64,000 bases of DNA from Plenodomus lindquistii (Eukaryota > Ascomycota > Dothideomycetes > Pleosporales > Leptosphaeriaceae): NCBI GenBank assembly GCA_025504975.1, contig JANUWI010000024.1:1-64000 (forward strand). The letters are read 5' to 3'. The notes beneath the pieces are model-generated. The model did not search any database. It was not told where the DNA came from and saw only the letters and a program-made list of their open reading frames with translations. Position 1 is the first letter of the stretch, and each line of letters starts with the position of its first letter. Both the position numbers and the translations under genes were made by a program. Below are positions 29,529-40,857 of the stretch, piece after piece.

Positions 29529-31751
29529 ATGCCTCATTTTTTCATACTTATATTACTAACAGTGGCGTCCATTTTATCTTTATTATTCATATTTAACAAT
29601 TCTAACCAAATATGATATTATAACGGTGATATGTTAGCTATTATTATATGGTATTACTTATCTTTAGTAGAAAAAACTGTGGCTCATTCAGATTTTAATA
29701 ACATATTATTATGTATTTATGTTACGATTGGTTTAAGCATGATCATTATTGGTCTATTAAATAGTCAAAAACCTATGTCTATTAAGGATAAATATCTTTA
29801 TTTTAAGAATAATAAAGAGCTTGTCTGTATTTTAGGATTAACTATGTTTATCGTTATTTTTACTTTAAATATGCTCTTATGCCTATTAGGTTTAGCAATA
29901 ATAGTTGATACTAGTTCTGTTACATTATTTATGTATACGTTTTTTTCTAAAGTAATAAATATAAGATTATTTCTAATCTTTATTTTCTCTTCTATAACTA
30001 AGCAATTTAAAATAGATTGCGTATCTTTAAGTTTATCTAGCGTCATTTTTATGATTTTACTGGGTAGTTTTAACTATTATTATGTAATGCCTTATTTAAA
30101 AGTAAGAATGTCCTTAGGTTTAACAAAACTAGAGAATATCGTTACACGTATTTATCTTTTAGTTGAAAACTCAGCTATTAAAGCTAATGATAGTCAAAGT
30201 TTAGCTGAAGGTATTTATAGTATTATAACTAAGTTCCCTATTATAGGTAAATATTTGGTATCACTTAGCACTAATATTTGTGAAAATAATAATAGATACA
30301 GTCCTTTTAGATTATCTTATAATGGGGTAATTAAAAATAAAATAAACATTTATCCTTTAACTACCATAAGTAAATTTACCAAAATATCTATAGCTAATAT
30401 AATAGAAAATAAAGTAGAAGCTAATTTATTTATAGGTAATATAACTAATCTAGTTGTATTATTGAAAAATAACAGTTATCTTACAGGTCTTATATCTAAT
30501 ATTAGATTTTACGGTTTAAATTTTATTTGTAAAATTAACTTAATATGTCCTAATCAAACAGTTAGTATAGCTACTATCTTTAAAGATGGGCATCTTGAAG
30601 AATTTAATCTAAAAAGAACTAATCTACATTTTGCTAATAGTAAAGTTGATGAAAAACCGGTTAGTAATGTACACTTTTTAAATTCTAAGGGATATAAAAA
30701 GTATTTAAAAGATTTATTAGATATATCTCCTAAAGATGGTATAAATTCTTTATCCCACTTTTTGGAGAATAATGTTAGAAAAGTGCTTAGATTAACAGAA
30801 CCTAACCAACATGATTTTAATTTACAAGCGTATACTGGTAGAGCTGATTATTTTATAGACGATGGTCTTCAAGGTGAAGGATCTGCAGGAGGACCGCAAA
30901 ATGTGGAGCCTTCTGATGTTTATGAAGCTTCAAATAGCATTGTATTTTCTAGGCTCTTTTCTGATCATAAACATTATATTGCTTTAACATTTGACCTTGA
31001 AAGATTAAGTTCAAACTTTAATGTACTTATAGATAAACACGATTATTTAAGTGAAGATGAAGAGATATATTTATGGGATATTTTATTAAAAGGTAGAGAA
31101 TTTGCGTTTAAATTCTTTAAGGAGTCTATGCCTAATCCTACTTTTATTAATGTTAAAGACGCTGTAAATGACGTAAATATTGGTGATATAGTGTTTCTAG
31201 AGGATCGCCAGGATACGATATTTAATAGCGCTATGGAGCAATTAAAAATAAAATATAAGATAGAGGTAGGTGATAGTATAAACCTAAAACTATTCGGTAG
31301 GCCTTACATGTATTATGATATGGATCTTACGTATTATAGTGAAGGGGAATTGGGTGAGAATCGTTTAGATGATTTTTCTCTTCCAGCTGATTCTAGTTTC
31401 AACTTTGAACTTGAAACAGAGCCTTCTGGTACACCTGGGGGCAGTGTTCCTGCCCCACTTACCCCGGAACAAAATTTAGCAGTATCTCTTAGGAATGCAC
31501 GTGATAATCTTATGAATATCTGAAGGGATACAGGAGTTCATAACAAGCATGCAAATTTTAATGCCTTTGGTGTCAATTTTAAAATTGATATAAATTATGG
31601 CGTACCTGAAATTAAGCTAGGTGAAGACAAGTTCCCCGGATTGACTAGCTTCTATCTTAATAATAAGAGTGAATTCCAGGTAAAACCTGGTAGGACTAGT
31701 GTACTTAAGATTATTGAGTACATAGAAAGTAATAACCCAGTACATACATAA
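29529..31751 (+). CDS. unknown large membrane-protein ORF (740 codons), relative of the nad4 fusion tail
   Basis: The ATG at 29529 (the frame is open from 29359) runs to TAA 31749-31751. The N-terminal third has about six hydrophobic segments. The middle includes ITKFPIIGKYLVS and RYSPF, and a conserved block LRLTEPNQHDFNLQAYTGR, then DDGLQGEGSAGGPQ, lies at about 30787-30900. The C-half is acidic and soluble. The block and the GKYL...SPF spacing recur in the tail of the second nad4 ORF (LRITEPSQHDLALQVCTGR ... EGSAGRPQ, GKYLDFF ... SPF), as does EGELGENRLDDFS versus EGELVENRLDDFS. This defines a family present twice here. Not a recognised mitochondrial protein. Confidence 0.7.
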
Positions 31752-31942
31752 TAATACTTGCATTAAGTTGTTTATCATATGCTGGGATAAAAAGTATCTA
31801 CTTAAAAACAAATAAAGAAAAAGTAATTTATAGATAAAATATAGGGGCGGTTTATATTAGATAAATTGAATCTTAATAAGAGTAGTATAACTCTTAATAT
31901 AATATATTAAATTAAAGGAGAATAAAATAATATAAAAAATAA

Positions 31943-32320
31943 ATGAGATTATTAAAAAGTCACCCGATTTTAAGATTAGCGAATTCTTACCTGGTAGATT
32001 CACCACAACCTTTAAATTTAAGTTACATGTGAAATTTTGGTTCTTTATTAGCCTTGTGTTTAATTATACAAATTATTACAGGTGTAACATTAGCAATGCA
32101 CTATAATCCTAGTGTAGCAGAAGCATTTAATAGTGTTGAGCATATTATGCGTGATGTAAATAATGGGTGATTAATACGTTATTTACACAGTAACACAGCT
32201 TCAGCATTTTTCTTCATAGTTTACTTACACATAGGTAGAGGTATGTACTACGGATCATATAGAGCTCCAAGAACTCTAGTATGAACTATTGGTACTGTTA
32301 TCTTTATCTTAATGATGGCT
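31943..32320 (+). CDS. cob: apocytochrome b, exon 1
   Basis: ATG 31943 begins MRLLKSHPILRLANSYLVDSP, the typical fungal start, and continues through WNFGSLLALCLIIQIITGV, MRDVNNGWLIRYLHSNTASAFF (heme bL/bH His region) and MYYGSYRAPRTLVWTIGTVIFILMMA. Cytochrome b is the catalytic quinol-oxidising subunit of complex III. Four exons (378, 15, 430 and 656 nt) give 492 codons plus stop, about 100 more than usual because of a C-terminal tail. This exon ends on GCT. Confidence 0.96.
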
Positions 32321-33073
32321 AGAAATAAGTGGCCAAATTGGATATCTGTTAATAATATTTATAATAAACAAATAAGATTGTTAAGCTTATTCGCTTTTAG
32401 TAAAGCTAGAACTAGAGCCATACTCCGTATAGGACCGCACAATAAAGATGTTTTATCCATTATTCTATGTGGAATGTTAGGTGATTGATGGGCTGACGAA
32501 ATCAAAGCTCAAGCATTACCAAGTGTACGATTTAACATTGAACAATCCGTTAAAAATTCAGCATATATACATAATCTTAGTATGATTTTTTTTGAATATG
32601 GTTATTGTTCTAGTTTTGTTCCAAAATTAGTTAAGAAATCTGAAGGGATAAATGATAAACGTATAGATAAGAGTGTAACGAGATTTAATTATAGATTAAC
32701 GCTATTCACATTTACAAGTCTTCATTGAATTTATGAAGGATTTTATTGTAAGGTGAATGATGTTACGGTTAAAAGAGTCCCTAAATGAATAGCTGAGTAC
32801 ATAACACCTATAGGGTTAGCCCATTGAATAATGCAAGATGGGTCTCGTCAGCAAGGACAAGGTATATCACTTGCAACTAATAGTTTTAGTAAAGAAGATT
32901 GCATTTTTTTAGCTAAAATATTAGAGGATAAGTATGCTCTAAAGACTAGTGTTGTAAAAGCTGGATTTGATAATCAATGGAAAATAAGTGTAAAAAAAGA
33001 ATCAATGAAACAATTAGTTTCTATTGTGTACAAACACATTGTTCCAGAAATGCAATATAAAATAAAATTATAA
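32321..33073 (+). CDS. LAGLIDADG_2-type homing endonuclease
   Basis: The frame is continuous with cob exon 1 to TAA 33071-33073. It has the layout of the omega/LAGLIDADG_2 group: KARTRAILRIGPHNKDV, first motif IILCGMLGDWWADE at about 32459, LHWIYEGFYCK, and second motif GLAHWIMQDGSRQ at about 32813, ending VPEMQYKIKL. Intact with TGA as Trp. Confidence 0.88.
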
Positions 33074-33458
33074 ATAATACTAACTATATTTAAAGTTCTA
33101 TCGTATAGAGCATAAGCAATATGTATTTAGAAGTATGCTATTATAACTATATAACGGTAGGATACCCTTAAAGGGGGTATCGGGTAATTCTATTTACCTA
33201 GCTATACTGGTGTTACGGTCAAAAAGAACTACATCTTCAAGACCGTCGGTTGAATACACAATCGCTACAGACTGGGTCACCGGTAGATGTCTGAAATTGG
33301 ATGTCTAATGTACAGTCGGGGGTTCCACGGCACTTCTGCCGGTACAAGGCTCCACTGGATGAAAACTAGAAATTTACTTAGCCAGTATCGGGATTAGTTT
33401 TTTGATGGAGTACTGAGGTCCTATCTTGTAGTAAAATGGATAGAAAACCGGAACTTTG
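32321..33458 (+). mobile_element. group I intron of cob with LAGLIDADG ORF
   Basis: The intron begins after T32320 and ends with G33458. The core downstream of the ORF (33200-33330) shows gttacggtcaaaaag, agaccgtcggttg, gctacagactgggtcaccgg and tgtacagtcggg. Confidence 0.9.
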
Positions 33459-33473
33459 ACAGCTTTCCTGGGT
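33459..33473 (+). CDS. cob: apocytochrome b, 15-nt microexon
   Basis: The 15 bases ACAGCTTTCCTGGGT encode TAFLG, exactly the residues between MMA of exon 1 and YVLPYGQMS of exon 3 in all cytochromes b. Flanks obey intron rules (G33458 before it, T33473 at its end). Confidence 0.9.
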
Positions 33474-34445
33474 TACCAACATAGCCCAAAATGGTTTGAT
33501 ATAAGTAATAAAGAAAGTGTAAAGTTTAATAAAAAGAATGTAATGAATTTTAAAGTAAATAGTAAAAGACTATTTAACAAAAGTATAGTAAAAAGAGGAT
33601 ATTCTACAAGTAGTTCTTCAAATAGTACTATAATGTCTGAAAGACTAGAAACAATTATTAATGAGTTAGGTTTAAACCTTGTGTATTGCTATGAAAATTT
33701 AAATTTAGAAGAAACTAGAAAACAAATATTAAATGATACAAGAGGTTTAAGTGGTGTATATATGATAATGAATAAAACAACTAAAGATTATTATATAGGT
33801 TCTGCCTCAACTGGTAGATTTTATGCTAGATTCTGCAACCATGTTATTTATTTTAGGGGTAGCAAAATAGTTAAATTAGCCATTAAAAAGTATGATTTGA
33901 AAAATTTTGCTTTTGTTGTATTAGATTTATATCCTAATATTGTTACCAAAGAAAATAACCATGAATTGTTGCATTTAGAAGATAAATACTTAAAATTATT
34001 AGTGCCTAATTACAATATTTTAACAGAAGCAGGTTCTAGTTTCGGATATAAACACACTGAAATTGATCGTCAAAAGATGAAAGATAGTTATAGTGATGCG
34101 ATTAATTTTTCTTTGAATAATGAATTATTCAAAGAAAAATTTAGGGAACAAATAGGTAAATTAAATAAAGGTAAAAATTTGTCTCATGAAACAATAGAAA
34201 GAATTAGAGAAAAAGCTTTACTTAAACCTCCTATGTCAGATGAAACTAAGAAAAAGTGTATAGTTAACACAAGACCTGTTGTGTTGTACAACTTAGATAG
34301 AACTATTTACGGTCAATATCCTACTATTTTAGAAGCAGCTAAAGCTATTAACTGTAATGAAAAAACCATTAGGAGAGCATTACAGACAGAAAAGAAATGG
34401 GTAAAAAGACAATGAATAGTAGAAGATATGTCTCGTAATAAATAA
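33474..34445 (+). CDS. GIY-YIG homing endonuclease
   Basis: The frame is continuous with the microexon and ends at TAA 34443-34445. The GIY-YIG core is at about 33750-34020: SGVYMIMNKTTKDYYIGSASTGRFYARF, then LEDKYLKLLVPNYNILTEAG with the catalytic-type Glu. NUMOD3 repeats (HTEIDRQKMKDSY, LNKGKNLSHETIERIRE) and a C-terminal IENR1-like helix-turn-helix (TILEAAKAINCNEKTIRRAL) complete it. Apparently intact. Confidence 0.88.
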
Positions 34446-34832
34446 GTCTTTTTCGTTAAAAATTGTTTCTATACTTTAAAAATCACATTTTAAAATTTAT
34501 ATTTATATTCTTATATAAATCATAGTCCCATGAGTAAAAATCTTTTTGCAATTTTTATAAAAAAAAAAAGATTAAAGTGGTATAGCCCGACGGGGTTATA
34601 GAATAATATTTAATATTATTTGGCGATATTAGTGAATACGGTTAAAGAAGCTTAATAAACTTTAAGACCGTCGGCCATATAAATGGTCGCTACAGACTGG
34701 GTCACTAATGGGTGGCTGAAATGCTGCTTAATGTACAGGCGAAACTTTTAGTTAGATGTGTTTAACTAATAAAATATACGAATTCAAAGTTATTTTAGCT
34801 TATTGTTACTATATTAATAATAAGTAAGTTTG
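33474..34832 (+). mobile_element. group I intron of cob with GIY-YIG ORF
   Basis: The intron begins after T33473 and ends with G34832 before TATGTTCTTCC. The core follows the ORF at 34620-34750 (gaatacggttaaagaag, agaccgtcggcca, gctacagactgggtcac, tgtacaggcg). The segment 34446-34832 holds only this core. Confidence 0.9.
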
Positions 34833-35262
34833 TATGTTCTTCCTTACGGGCAGATGTCACTATGAGGAGCAACTGTTATTACTAACCTTATGAGTGCCAT
34901 TCCTTGAGTTGGACAAGACATTGTTGAGTTCATTTGAGGTGGTTTTTCTGTTAACAATGCAACGTTAAATAGATTCTTCTCATTACACTTCGTTTTACCC
35001 TTTGTCTTAGCTGCTTTAGCACTAATGCATTTAATTGTTTTACATGACACCGCAGGGTCAGGTAATCCTTTAGGTGTATCAGGAAACTATGAAAGAATAG
35101 CTTTTGCACCTTACTTCATATTTAAAGATCTTATTACAATATTTGCATTTATATTTGTATTATCTTTATTTGTTTTCTTTATGCCCAACGTTCTGGGTGA
35201 CTCAGAAAATTATGTAGTGGCAAATCCTATGCAAACTCCTGCAGCTATAGTTCCGGAGTGAT
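34833..35262 (+). CDS. cob: apocytochrome b, exon 3
   Basis: This exon encodes [40 protein letters not shown] (PEWY-loop half and heme-binding HFVLPF ... LHDTAGSGNPLG) to PAAIVPEW. It ends on T35262, and Tyr is completed by AT at 36215, giving PEWYLLPFYAIL. Confidence 0.96.
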
Positions 35263-36214
35263 AAGAAGATGTCACTTAATCTCGCTGTTTGCTGGAAATC
35301 CCTAAAAAGTAGGATAATCAGCAGGAAACCCCAGGACTACAGGTCTTAGTGGGATCCTCAGAGACTATACGCGAGACATAAAAAGATTTTTTTATGAAGA
35401 GATAGTCCAAACATAATAGTAATATTATGTATATATATACATGATTCAGAAACTTATTTAATTTTCTCATTTACCACTGTACGTAACGCTTCTAGTTCAA
35501 CAAAAGGTATCGTACGTCTATCGTCAGCTCAGAGAGCTGATATGACAATGCCAGATGAATTAAGAGAAATATTAGTTGGTATTTTACTCGGTGATGCCCA
35601 CATAGCAAGAAGGTCCCCTACTAGTAATTCTAGATTAACATATGCTCAAACAGCTGTGGCACATAAAGAATATTTTGACTATGTATTTAGTTTCTTTATT
35701 CCTTTTTGTGTTAATGATTATAAACCTCATTCTAAACTAGTTAGAGATAATAGAACTAAAAAAATTTATAGTTCTATAACCTTCACAACTATGCAACTTC
35801 CCTGTTTTAATGTATTTAAAGATATGTTTTATGTAGATAGCGTTAAAAAAGTACCTAGTGATATTTATAAATTGTTAACACCTAGAGGGTTAGCTTTTTG
35901 AATTATGGACGATGGTAGCCGACATGGTAGTGGACTACATATAAGCGTTTATGCATTTAATAATGAGGACGTAGATAAACTTATGTTCACATTACAAGAT
36001 AAATTTGGTCTTAGATGCTCAATACATTATAACAGAGATAAGAAACCCCGTATTTATATATTTAAGGAATCTATAGATAACTTACGTACTATGGTTAAAC
36101 CATATTTCATTAATGAAATGTTATATAAATTGGGTCTCTAAAGCTGTCACTTACACTTTTGTTAATTCAGGTATTAACTAGTTGTACTAAAATGTATGTT
36201 AATTTATTTTTTTG
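35263..36214 (+). mobile_element. group I intron of cob with LAGLIDADG ORF
   Basis: The intron begins after T35262 and ends with G36214 in tttttttg. The 5' region shows gtttgctggaaatc, aatcagcaggaaacc, ctcagagactatacg and gagatagtcc (subgroup IB elements). The final about 10 nt of the intron recur at 36917-36927 in front of the displaced cob end. Confidence 0.88.
35542..36141 (+). CDS. LAGLIDADG_2-type homing endonuclease
   Basis: The ORF begins at ATG 35542 (AQRADMTMPDELRE context) and ends at TAA 36139-36141. First motif ILVGILLGDAHIARR at about 35569, second motif GLAFWIMDDGSRHG at about 35893, and C-terminus YFINEMLYKLGL typical of the family. Intact with TGA as Trp. A similar enzyme lies in nad5 at 51692. 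Confidence 0.87.
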
Positions 36215-36870
36215 ATCTTCTTCCTTTCTATGCTATATTAAGATCTATACCTAACAAACTTTTAGGAGTTATAGCCATGTTTTCTGCGATTCTTATTTTA
36301 TTATTATTACCTATTACAGATGTAAGTAGATCAAGAGGTATGCAGTTTAGACCTTTAAGTAAATGAGCTTTCTTTGTGTTTGTGGCTAATTTCTTAATCT
36401 TAATGCAATTAGGAGCTAAACACGTAGAGTCCCCCTTTATTGAGTTTGGTCAAATAAGTACCGTTTTATATTTCTTATACTTTACCGTTGTGATGTATGG
36501 TGTTACTATTATTGAGAATTCATTTATAGACTTTAATTTCTACACTAACAGTAATAAGGTGTATTATTCTATGAATCTTAAAGGAAGTTCTTTAATGACC
36601 ATATCAAATAACAGGAGATATTCTTCTTTAGCTCCATCGGAGGAAATATCTCTTCCCCTATTAGCTACTATAGATAGGGGCACTGAAAATGAGAGACTGG
36701 TACCTATCGTATGAAATGAAGACAAAAACACTTTTACAAGAGACTCTAATAGAAAAACTCATTACATAGGATCAAATCGTGTGGAGGACGATGCTGCTGA
36801 TAGTGAAATTATTGAAAAGTCAGTTGCAACTAATCTAAAGCGTGAATTTGTTTGTATATGTGATTGTTAA
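36215..36870 (+). CDS. cob: apocytochrome b, last exon with a novel C-terminal tail
   Basis: The exon encodes (Y)LLPFYAILRSIPNKLLGVIAMFSA to MYGVTIIEN, the normal Cob C-terminal helices. It then continues in frame for about 110 residues not found in cytochrome b (SFIDFNFYTNSNKVYYS ... REFVCICDC), ending at TAA 36868-36870. The tail is polar, Ser/Asn/Glu-rich and ends in a CxCxC motif. The ordinary short ending (ENTFVELKHSV) survives in the displaced copy at 36928-37262. Confidence 0.9.
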
Positions 36871-36927
36871 TCTATTATGTCAAAAAGTAATAGTTAACGT
36901 TTGTTTTTTAGTGTGTATTATTTTTTG

Positions 36928-37262
36928 ATCTTCTTCCTTTCTATGCCATATTAAGATCTATTCCTAACAAACTTTTAGGAGTTATAGCCATGTTTTCTGC
37001 GATTCTTATCTTATTATTATTACCTATTACAGATGTAAGTAGATCAAGAGGTATGCAGTTTAGACCTTTAAGTAAATGAGCTTTCTTTGTGTTTGTGGCT
37101 AATTTCTTAATCTTAATGCAATTAGGAGCTAAACACGTAGAGTCTCCCTTTATTGAGTTTGGTCAAATAAGTACCCTTTTATATTTCTTATACTTTACCG
37201 TTGTAATGTATGGTGTTACTATTATTGAAAATACGTTTGTGGAGTTAAAACATAGTGTTTAA
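36928..37262 (+). pseudogene. displaced cob 3' end with the ordinary C-terminus
   Basis: About 320 bp nearly identical to 36215-36535, preceded by the last about 10 nt of the cob intron (ttattttttg). It ends IIENTFVELKHSV and stops at TAA 37260-37262. It has no start and no functional splice context, because the intron now joins the upstream copy. I read it as the original gene end pushed downstream by insertion of a tailed copy. Confidence 0.85.
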
Positions 37263-37474
37263 AATACTATACCCAATAACATTACCCAAAGTACTTTTCT
37301 TCCTGTAAAAATAACTAATTCGGAAGGATTTTTTTTGCTAGTTATATGTATTATGTCTTTATATAATCATTGTTTTTACACATGTTTACTATCATATGGA
37401 TTATTTTTAATCATTTATCCTTATGAAAGCATTAGGGGATTAGTATCTACAGGGGACTTATATTTCTTATTTAT

Positions 37475-37891
37475 ATGTTTAAGACTCCACTTATAATTAC
37501 CCTTCTTTTTTCTTTAATAGTTAATTTAGATTTAGATCTGGAAATTTTAAGGTGTGCCTACGCAGAAAGCCCAGGCGATACTGGTAATACCGGTAATACT
37601 GGTGATACTGGTAATACTGTTGATACTGGTAATACAGCTAATACTGGTGATACGGGTAATACTGGTGATACTGGTAATACTAGTAACACTTTTTCTTCTA
37701 ACGATGACTGGGTTAATTGTGAGCACCCTTACATTGAAAGAGCAGTACTTGCGGATTGTGAGGATTTTGCTAAAAGTCCCGTAAACTGTACTTACTGCCA
37801 AGAAAGAGTTTTAAATGGTACAGAGTTACAATGAGCAATTACGTGTGGTAAATGTGGGGCTACTATTTGCGAAACATGTAATGATGCTTAA
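37475..37891 (+). CDS. unknown ORF: hydrophobic leader, GDTGNT repeats, Cys-rich end
   Basis: ATG 37475 to TAA 37889-37891, 138 codons. A signal-like leader (LIITLLFSLIVNLDLDL) is followed by about 12 tandem triplets of G-D/N-T type (37574-37690). A Cys-rich domain then has CxxC pairs (CTYCQERV, CGKCGATICETC), suggesting zinc binding. No known mitochondrial homologue was recognised. The Cys-rich end recalls the C-terminus of the nad5 tail (CNACNYKIFCSDNYC). It lies between the displaced cob end and repeat copy 5. Confidence 0.5.
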
Positions 37892-37965
37892 TGTAACTCA
37901 AATATATATTAAAATTTTGGTGCAGAGTAAACTAACATGATTAAACCTCCTAAAACGGTTAGAGG

Positions 37966-38185
37966 ATCGTTAACTTGTTACGAAAAAGATCGCTTTTTAT
38001 AGTAAGATCTTTTATCTATAGTAGTATCTTCTTTTTTTATTTAGGTTAAGAAATAAAAGAAAGCCAAATATAGTGTAACAAATCCCAGTAGATCATTCAT
38101 AAAGATGTACTGGAAAATGACCTGTAGATATTTATATTTACACAGCCATAAAGGGAGAAGCTAAACAAATGTTTAGTAAAGCCCC
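37966..38185 (+). repeat. structured 3' repeat, copy 5
   Basis: The element shows cgttaacttgttacgaaaa, CCAGTA/TACTGG with an extended loop, and AAGGGAGAAG with CTAAAC/GTTTAG pairing (compare AGTAAA/TTTACT in copy 1), then TAAAGCCC. It follows the Cys-rich ORF after cob. Confidence 0.75.
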
Positions 38186-38262
38186 CACAAAAAAAAATGA
38201 ATTGTTCAATGGAAGATAACATTTGTTCTATACGCGGTATATAAAGTGTTTGAATCATTTCT

Positions 38263-38583
38263 TTCTTACTACTTATTCACCATAATTATCTATAGTTTTA
38301 TAAAGTGGATAGCTTTAGTGTTAATCGGCATAAAAATATAGAGGAAATATAAAATTTAATAGTAATGTGTAAGCACATATAGGTAAGCCTCTTCATTCTG
38401 ACCTCTAATCTATTTACTTTTTCCCTATCTAGCCGCACGCGAAAGGGTGAGCAATCTATAACTTTAACACTCCAAAGAGTAAAACCGGAAGTTTCCACCT
38501 CTGGTTTTAAAGTGAAATATGAAGCCAGAAGTAGGTAAGTAGTGTAGGTAAGTAGTGTAGGTATGTATGTGTGTTTACACATT
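38263..38583 (+). repeat. second copy of the 330-bp intergenic repeat
   Basis: Near-identical to 28385-28715, ending with a locally expanded gtaggtaagtagtgtaggta tract. No coding potential seen. The stretch to 38708 (including atggaggtacttat just upstream of nad4) is also copied upstream of the second nad4 at 43990-44098. Confidence 0.85.
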
Positions 38584-38708
38584 AATTTTGAAAAAAAAAT
38601 ATATCCGAAATTAATTACCTTACCATATATAAGGTGTAGATTAATAGTATAGATGATACATTATTATCCTATACGAAATGGAGGTACTTATAATTTTTTG
38701 TTTTATAT

Positions 38709-39210
38709 ATGTTATTATCATCATTACTATTAAATCCCATACTAGGTGTACTTGCTATATTCATTAATAAGGATAAGGGACTTTCACTAGGAAATATTAA
38801 ATTCATAGCGTTAACTACATCTATCTTAAATTTATTTATATCATTAATCATCTTTATTCTTTTTGATTTTAGTACAAACCAGTTTCAATTTGTACAAGAA
38901 TATCATGAAATAAGTTATTTTGATTTTTACCTAGGTGTAGACGGTTTATCTATATACTTTGTTCTATTAACTACCCTAATCATACCTATTTCACTAATAT
39001 CTAATTGAAAATCAATCACAAAAGACGTAGAATCTTATGTAATTATCATCCTATTGTTAGAAACTCTACTATTAGCGGTTTTCTTAATGTTAGATATATT
39101 ACTCTTTTACATATTTTTCGAAAGTATCTTACCGCCATTATTTATATTGATTGGTATATTCGGGTCAGATAATAGAGTAAAGGCTAGTTTTTATTTATTC
39201 CTATATACAT
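38709..39210 (+). CDS. nad4: NADH dehydrogenase subunit 4, exon 1
   Basis: ATG 38709 starts MLLSSLLLNPILGVLAIFIN. YHEISYFDFYLGVDGLSIYFVLLTTLIIPIS and LFYIFFESILPPLFILIG are diagnostic of Nad4, an antiporter-like complex I subunit. The exon ends on T39210, joining TG at 41741 (FLYT-LLGSLF). The intronless second copy at 44099 confirms this junction. Confidence 0.96.
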
Positions 39211-39597
39211 TGATAACAGAAATATTTAACCCGTATTTACAGTGTAAAAGAACCAAACTCCGGGTAAGCCCTAAAGCTTTAGTAACCAAGGTAATAAGGG
39301 AAACTTTTTTACTGGCCTGATTAATGATTAAGGGTAAGGTAACATCACTAAAGATCTCAGTAATGAAATGGGTGATCGCGGATCTAAACCAGGCAAAGCC
39401 TGTAAAAGAGCAACGAGTAGATGGTTCTTCAAAATCTAGAAATTTAGATTTTGTAAGGTGTACTCTAGTCGCTGGGAAACCAGTTTTAGGAAGAAACATC
39501 CCTTTCCATACTAAGAGCTGCAAAGTTGTATGCGGGCTTTTATCATAAAGAGCTTTTATACATACAACTAAATCTATAGGAGATAATCTCACCTTAA

Positions 39598-39958
39598 GTA
39601 AACAATATAGTTGGAGAACAAAACTCTATAAAGTTAAACCCTTTATTTATAACGGGGTTTGTAGATGCAGAAGGATGTTTTGCAATAGGATTATTCGTTA
39701 GTAGTAATTACAAAATGGGTTATCAAACTCAAGCAATATTCAAAATTACTTTACATAAAAAAGATTTCAATTTATTATCTCAGGTTAAAGATTATTTTGG
39801 TGTAGGAACTATTACGAAACATGGTAGCATTACGATAGAATATAGAGTAAAATCTTTAAAAGATTTACATGTTATTTTATCTCATTTTGAAAAATATCCA
39901 CAAGCTAGCTATTTAGTTAGTGATTTGAAGACTTATAGAAAAAAGAATTGAATACACA
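39598..39958 (+). pseudogene. N-terminal half of a LAGLIDADG endonuclease, split by an insertion
   Basis: This segment contains the first motif ITGFVDAEGCFAI at about 39650 and continues FGVGTITKHGSITIEYRVKS to HVILSHFEKYP, where related enzymes go on with LLTxKxSDYxLFK. Here the sequence changes at about 39900. The missing part (QKWSDCELFKLAIS...) resumes at about 40975. No ATG start is evident; the frame opens at 39598. Confidence 0.75.
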
Positions 39959-39978
39959 AGACAGTAAATCAGAAAAAA

Positions 39979-40857
39979 ATGTATAGTTCAATTGCTTTCA
40001 AAACCACGATGGATCCTTGATATACAACAGGGTTTATAGACGCTGAGGGTAGTTTTATAATAAGTGTCAGTAAAAATTCTATAACAACAACAGGTTATGG
40101 AACTAGATCTTCGTTACAGATTGGTTTACATTGTAAAGACTTATCTATATTAGAATCAATAAAGTCTTTCTTTGGTGTAGGTGATATATATAAACAAGGT
40201 AATAATGCTTATATGTTTAGGATGTGCAAAAGCGAAGATTTACAAATAATTGTCCATCATTTTGAAGAATACCCTTTAATTACAAAAAAAGCTGCGGATT
40301 ACCTTTTATTTAAAAGAATCGTAGAATTAATGGGTAATAAAGTACATACTACAAAGGAGGGATTAAATAAAATTCTCGGTATAAAGGCTTCAATGAATAA
40401 AGGTCTTGGCAACGTAAAAAAAGAATTAAAAGAAGCCTTTCCAAAGATCAATGCTATTGATAGGCCTAGTGTTTTAGATTTTAAAATACATAATAATTAC
40501 TGATTAACTGGTTTTACCCAAGGAGAAGCCCATTTTGGTATACGTATAACTAATTCTAAAAGTATTCGGTCAGGTAAGTCTGTTTCTTGGATTTTTAGGA
40601 TAACTCCAGATAAAACAGATATTTTATTAATGAAAAACATTAAGGAGTTCTTTGGGTGCGGACAAGTAACAGAACGGAAAAAAGAATCTTGTGTTGATTT
40701 CGTAGTCACTAAACTATCAGATATTAATGAAATAATCATTCCATTTTTCAAAAAGTATCCTTTAATAGGAAGTAAACAGCAGGATTATGTACATTTCTGT
40801 AAAGCAGCAGAGTTAATAAAAAAACAAAGCTCATTTTACTTCGCAAGGGTTAGATGA
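39979..40857 (+). CDS. LAGLIDADG endonuclease inserted in another endonuclease; C-end frameshifted
   Basis: ATG 39979 begins MYSSIAFKTTMDPWYTTGF. Motifs TTGFIDAEGSFII at about 40018 and LTGFTQGEAHFGI at about 40504. The usual ending is shifted out of frame near 40830: the frame gives KKQSSFYFARVR, then TGA and TAA, while another frame gives AHFTSQGLDEIIKMKAKMN. It lies exactly between the two halves of a second endonuclease and in the same frame. Confidence 0.75.

Noticed and set aside
37547..37801. Minus-strand ORF opposite the GDTGNT repeats
   Set aside because: Repeats of period nine are open in several frames; the + strand frame has a leader and Cys pairs, and all other genes are on +.
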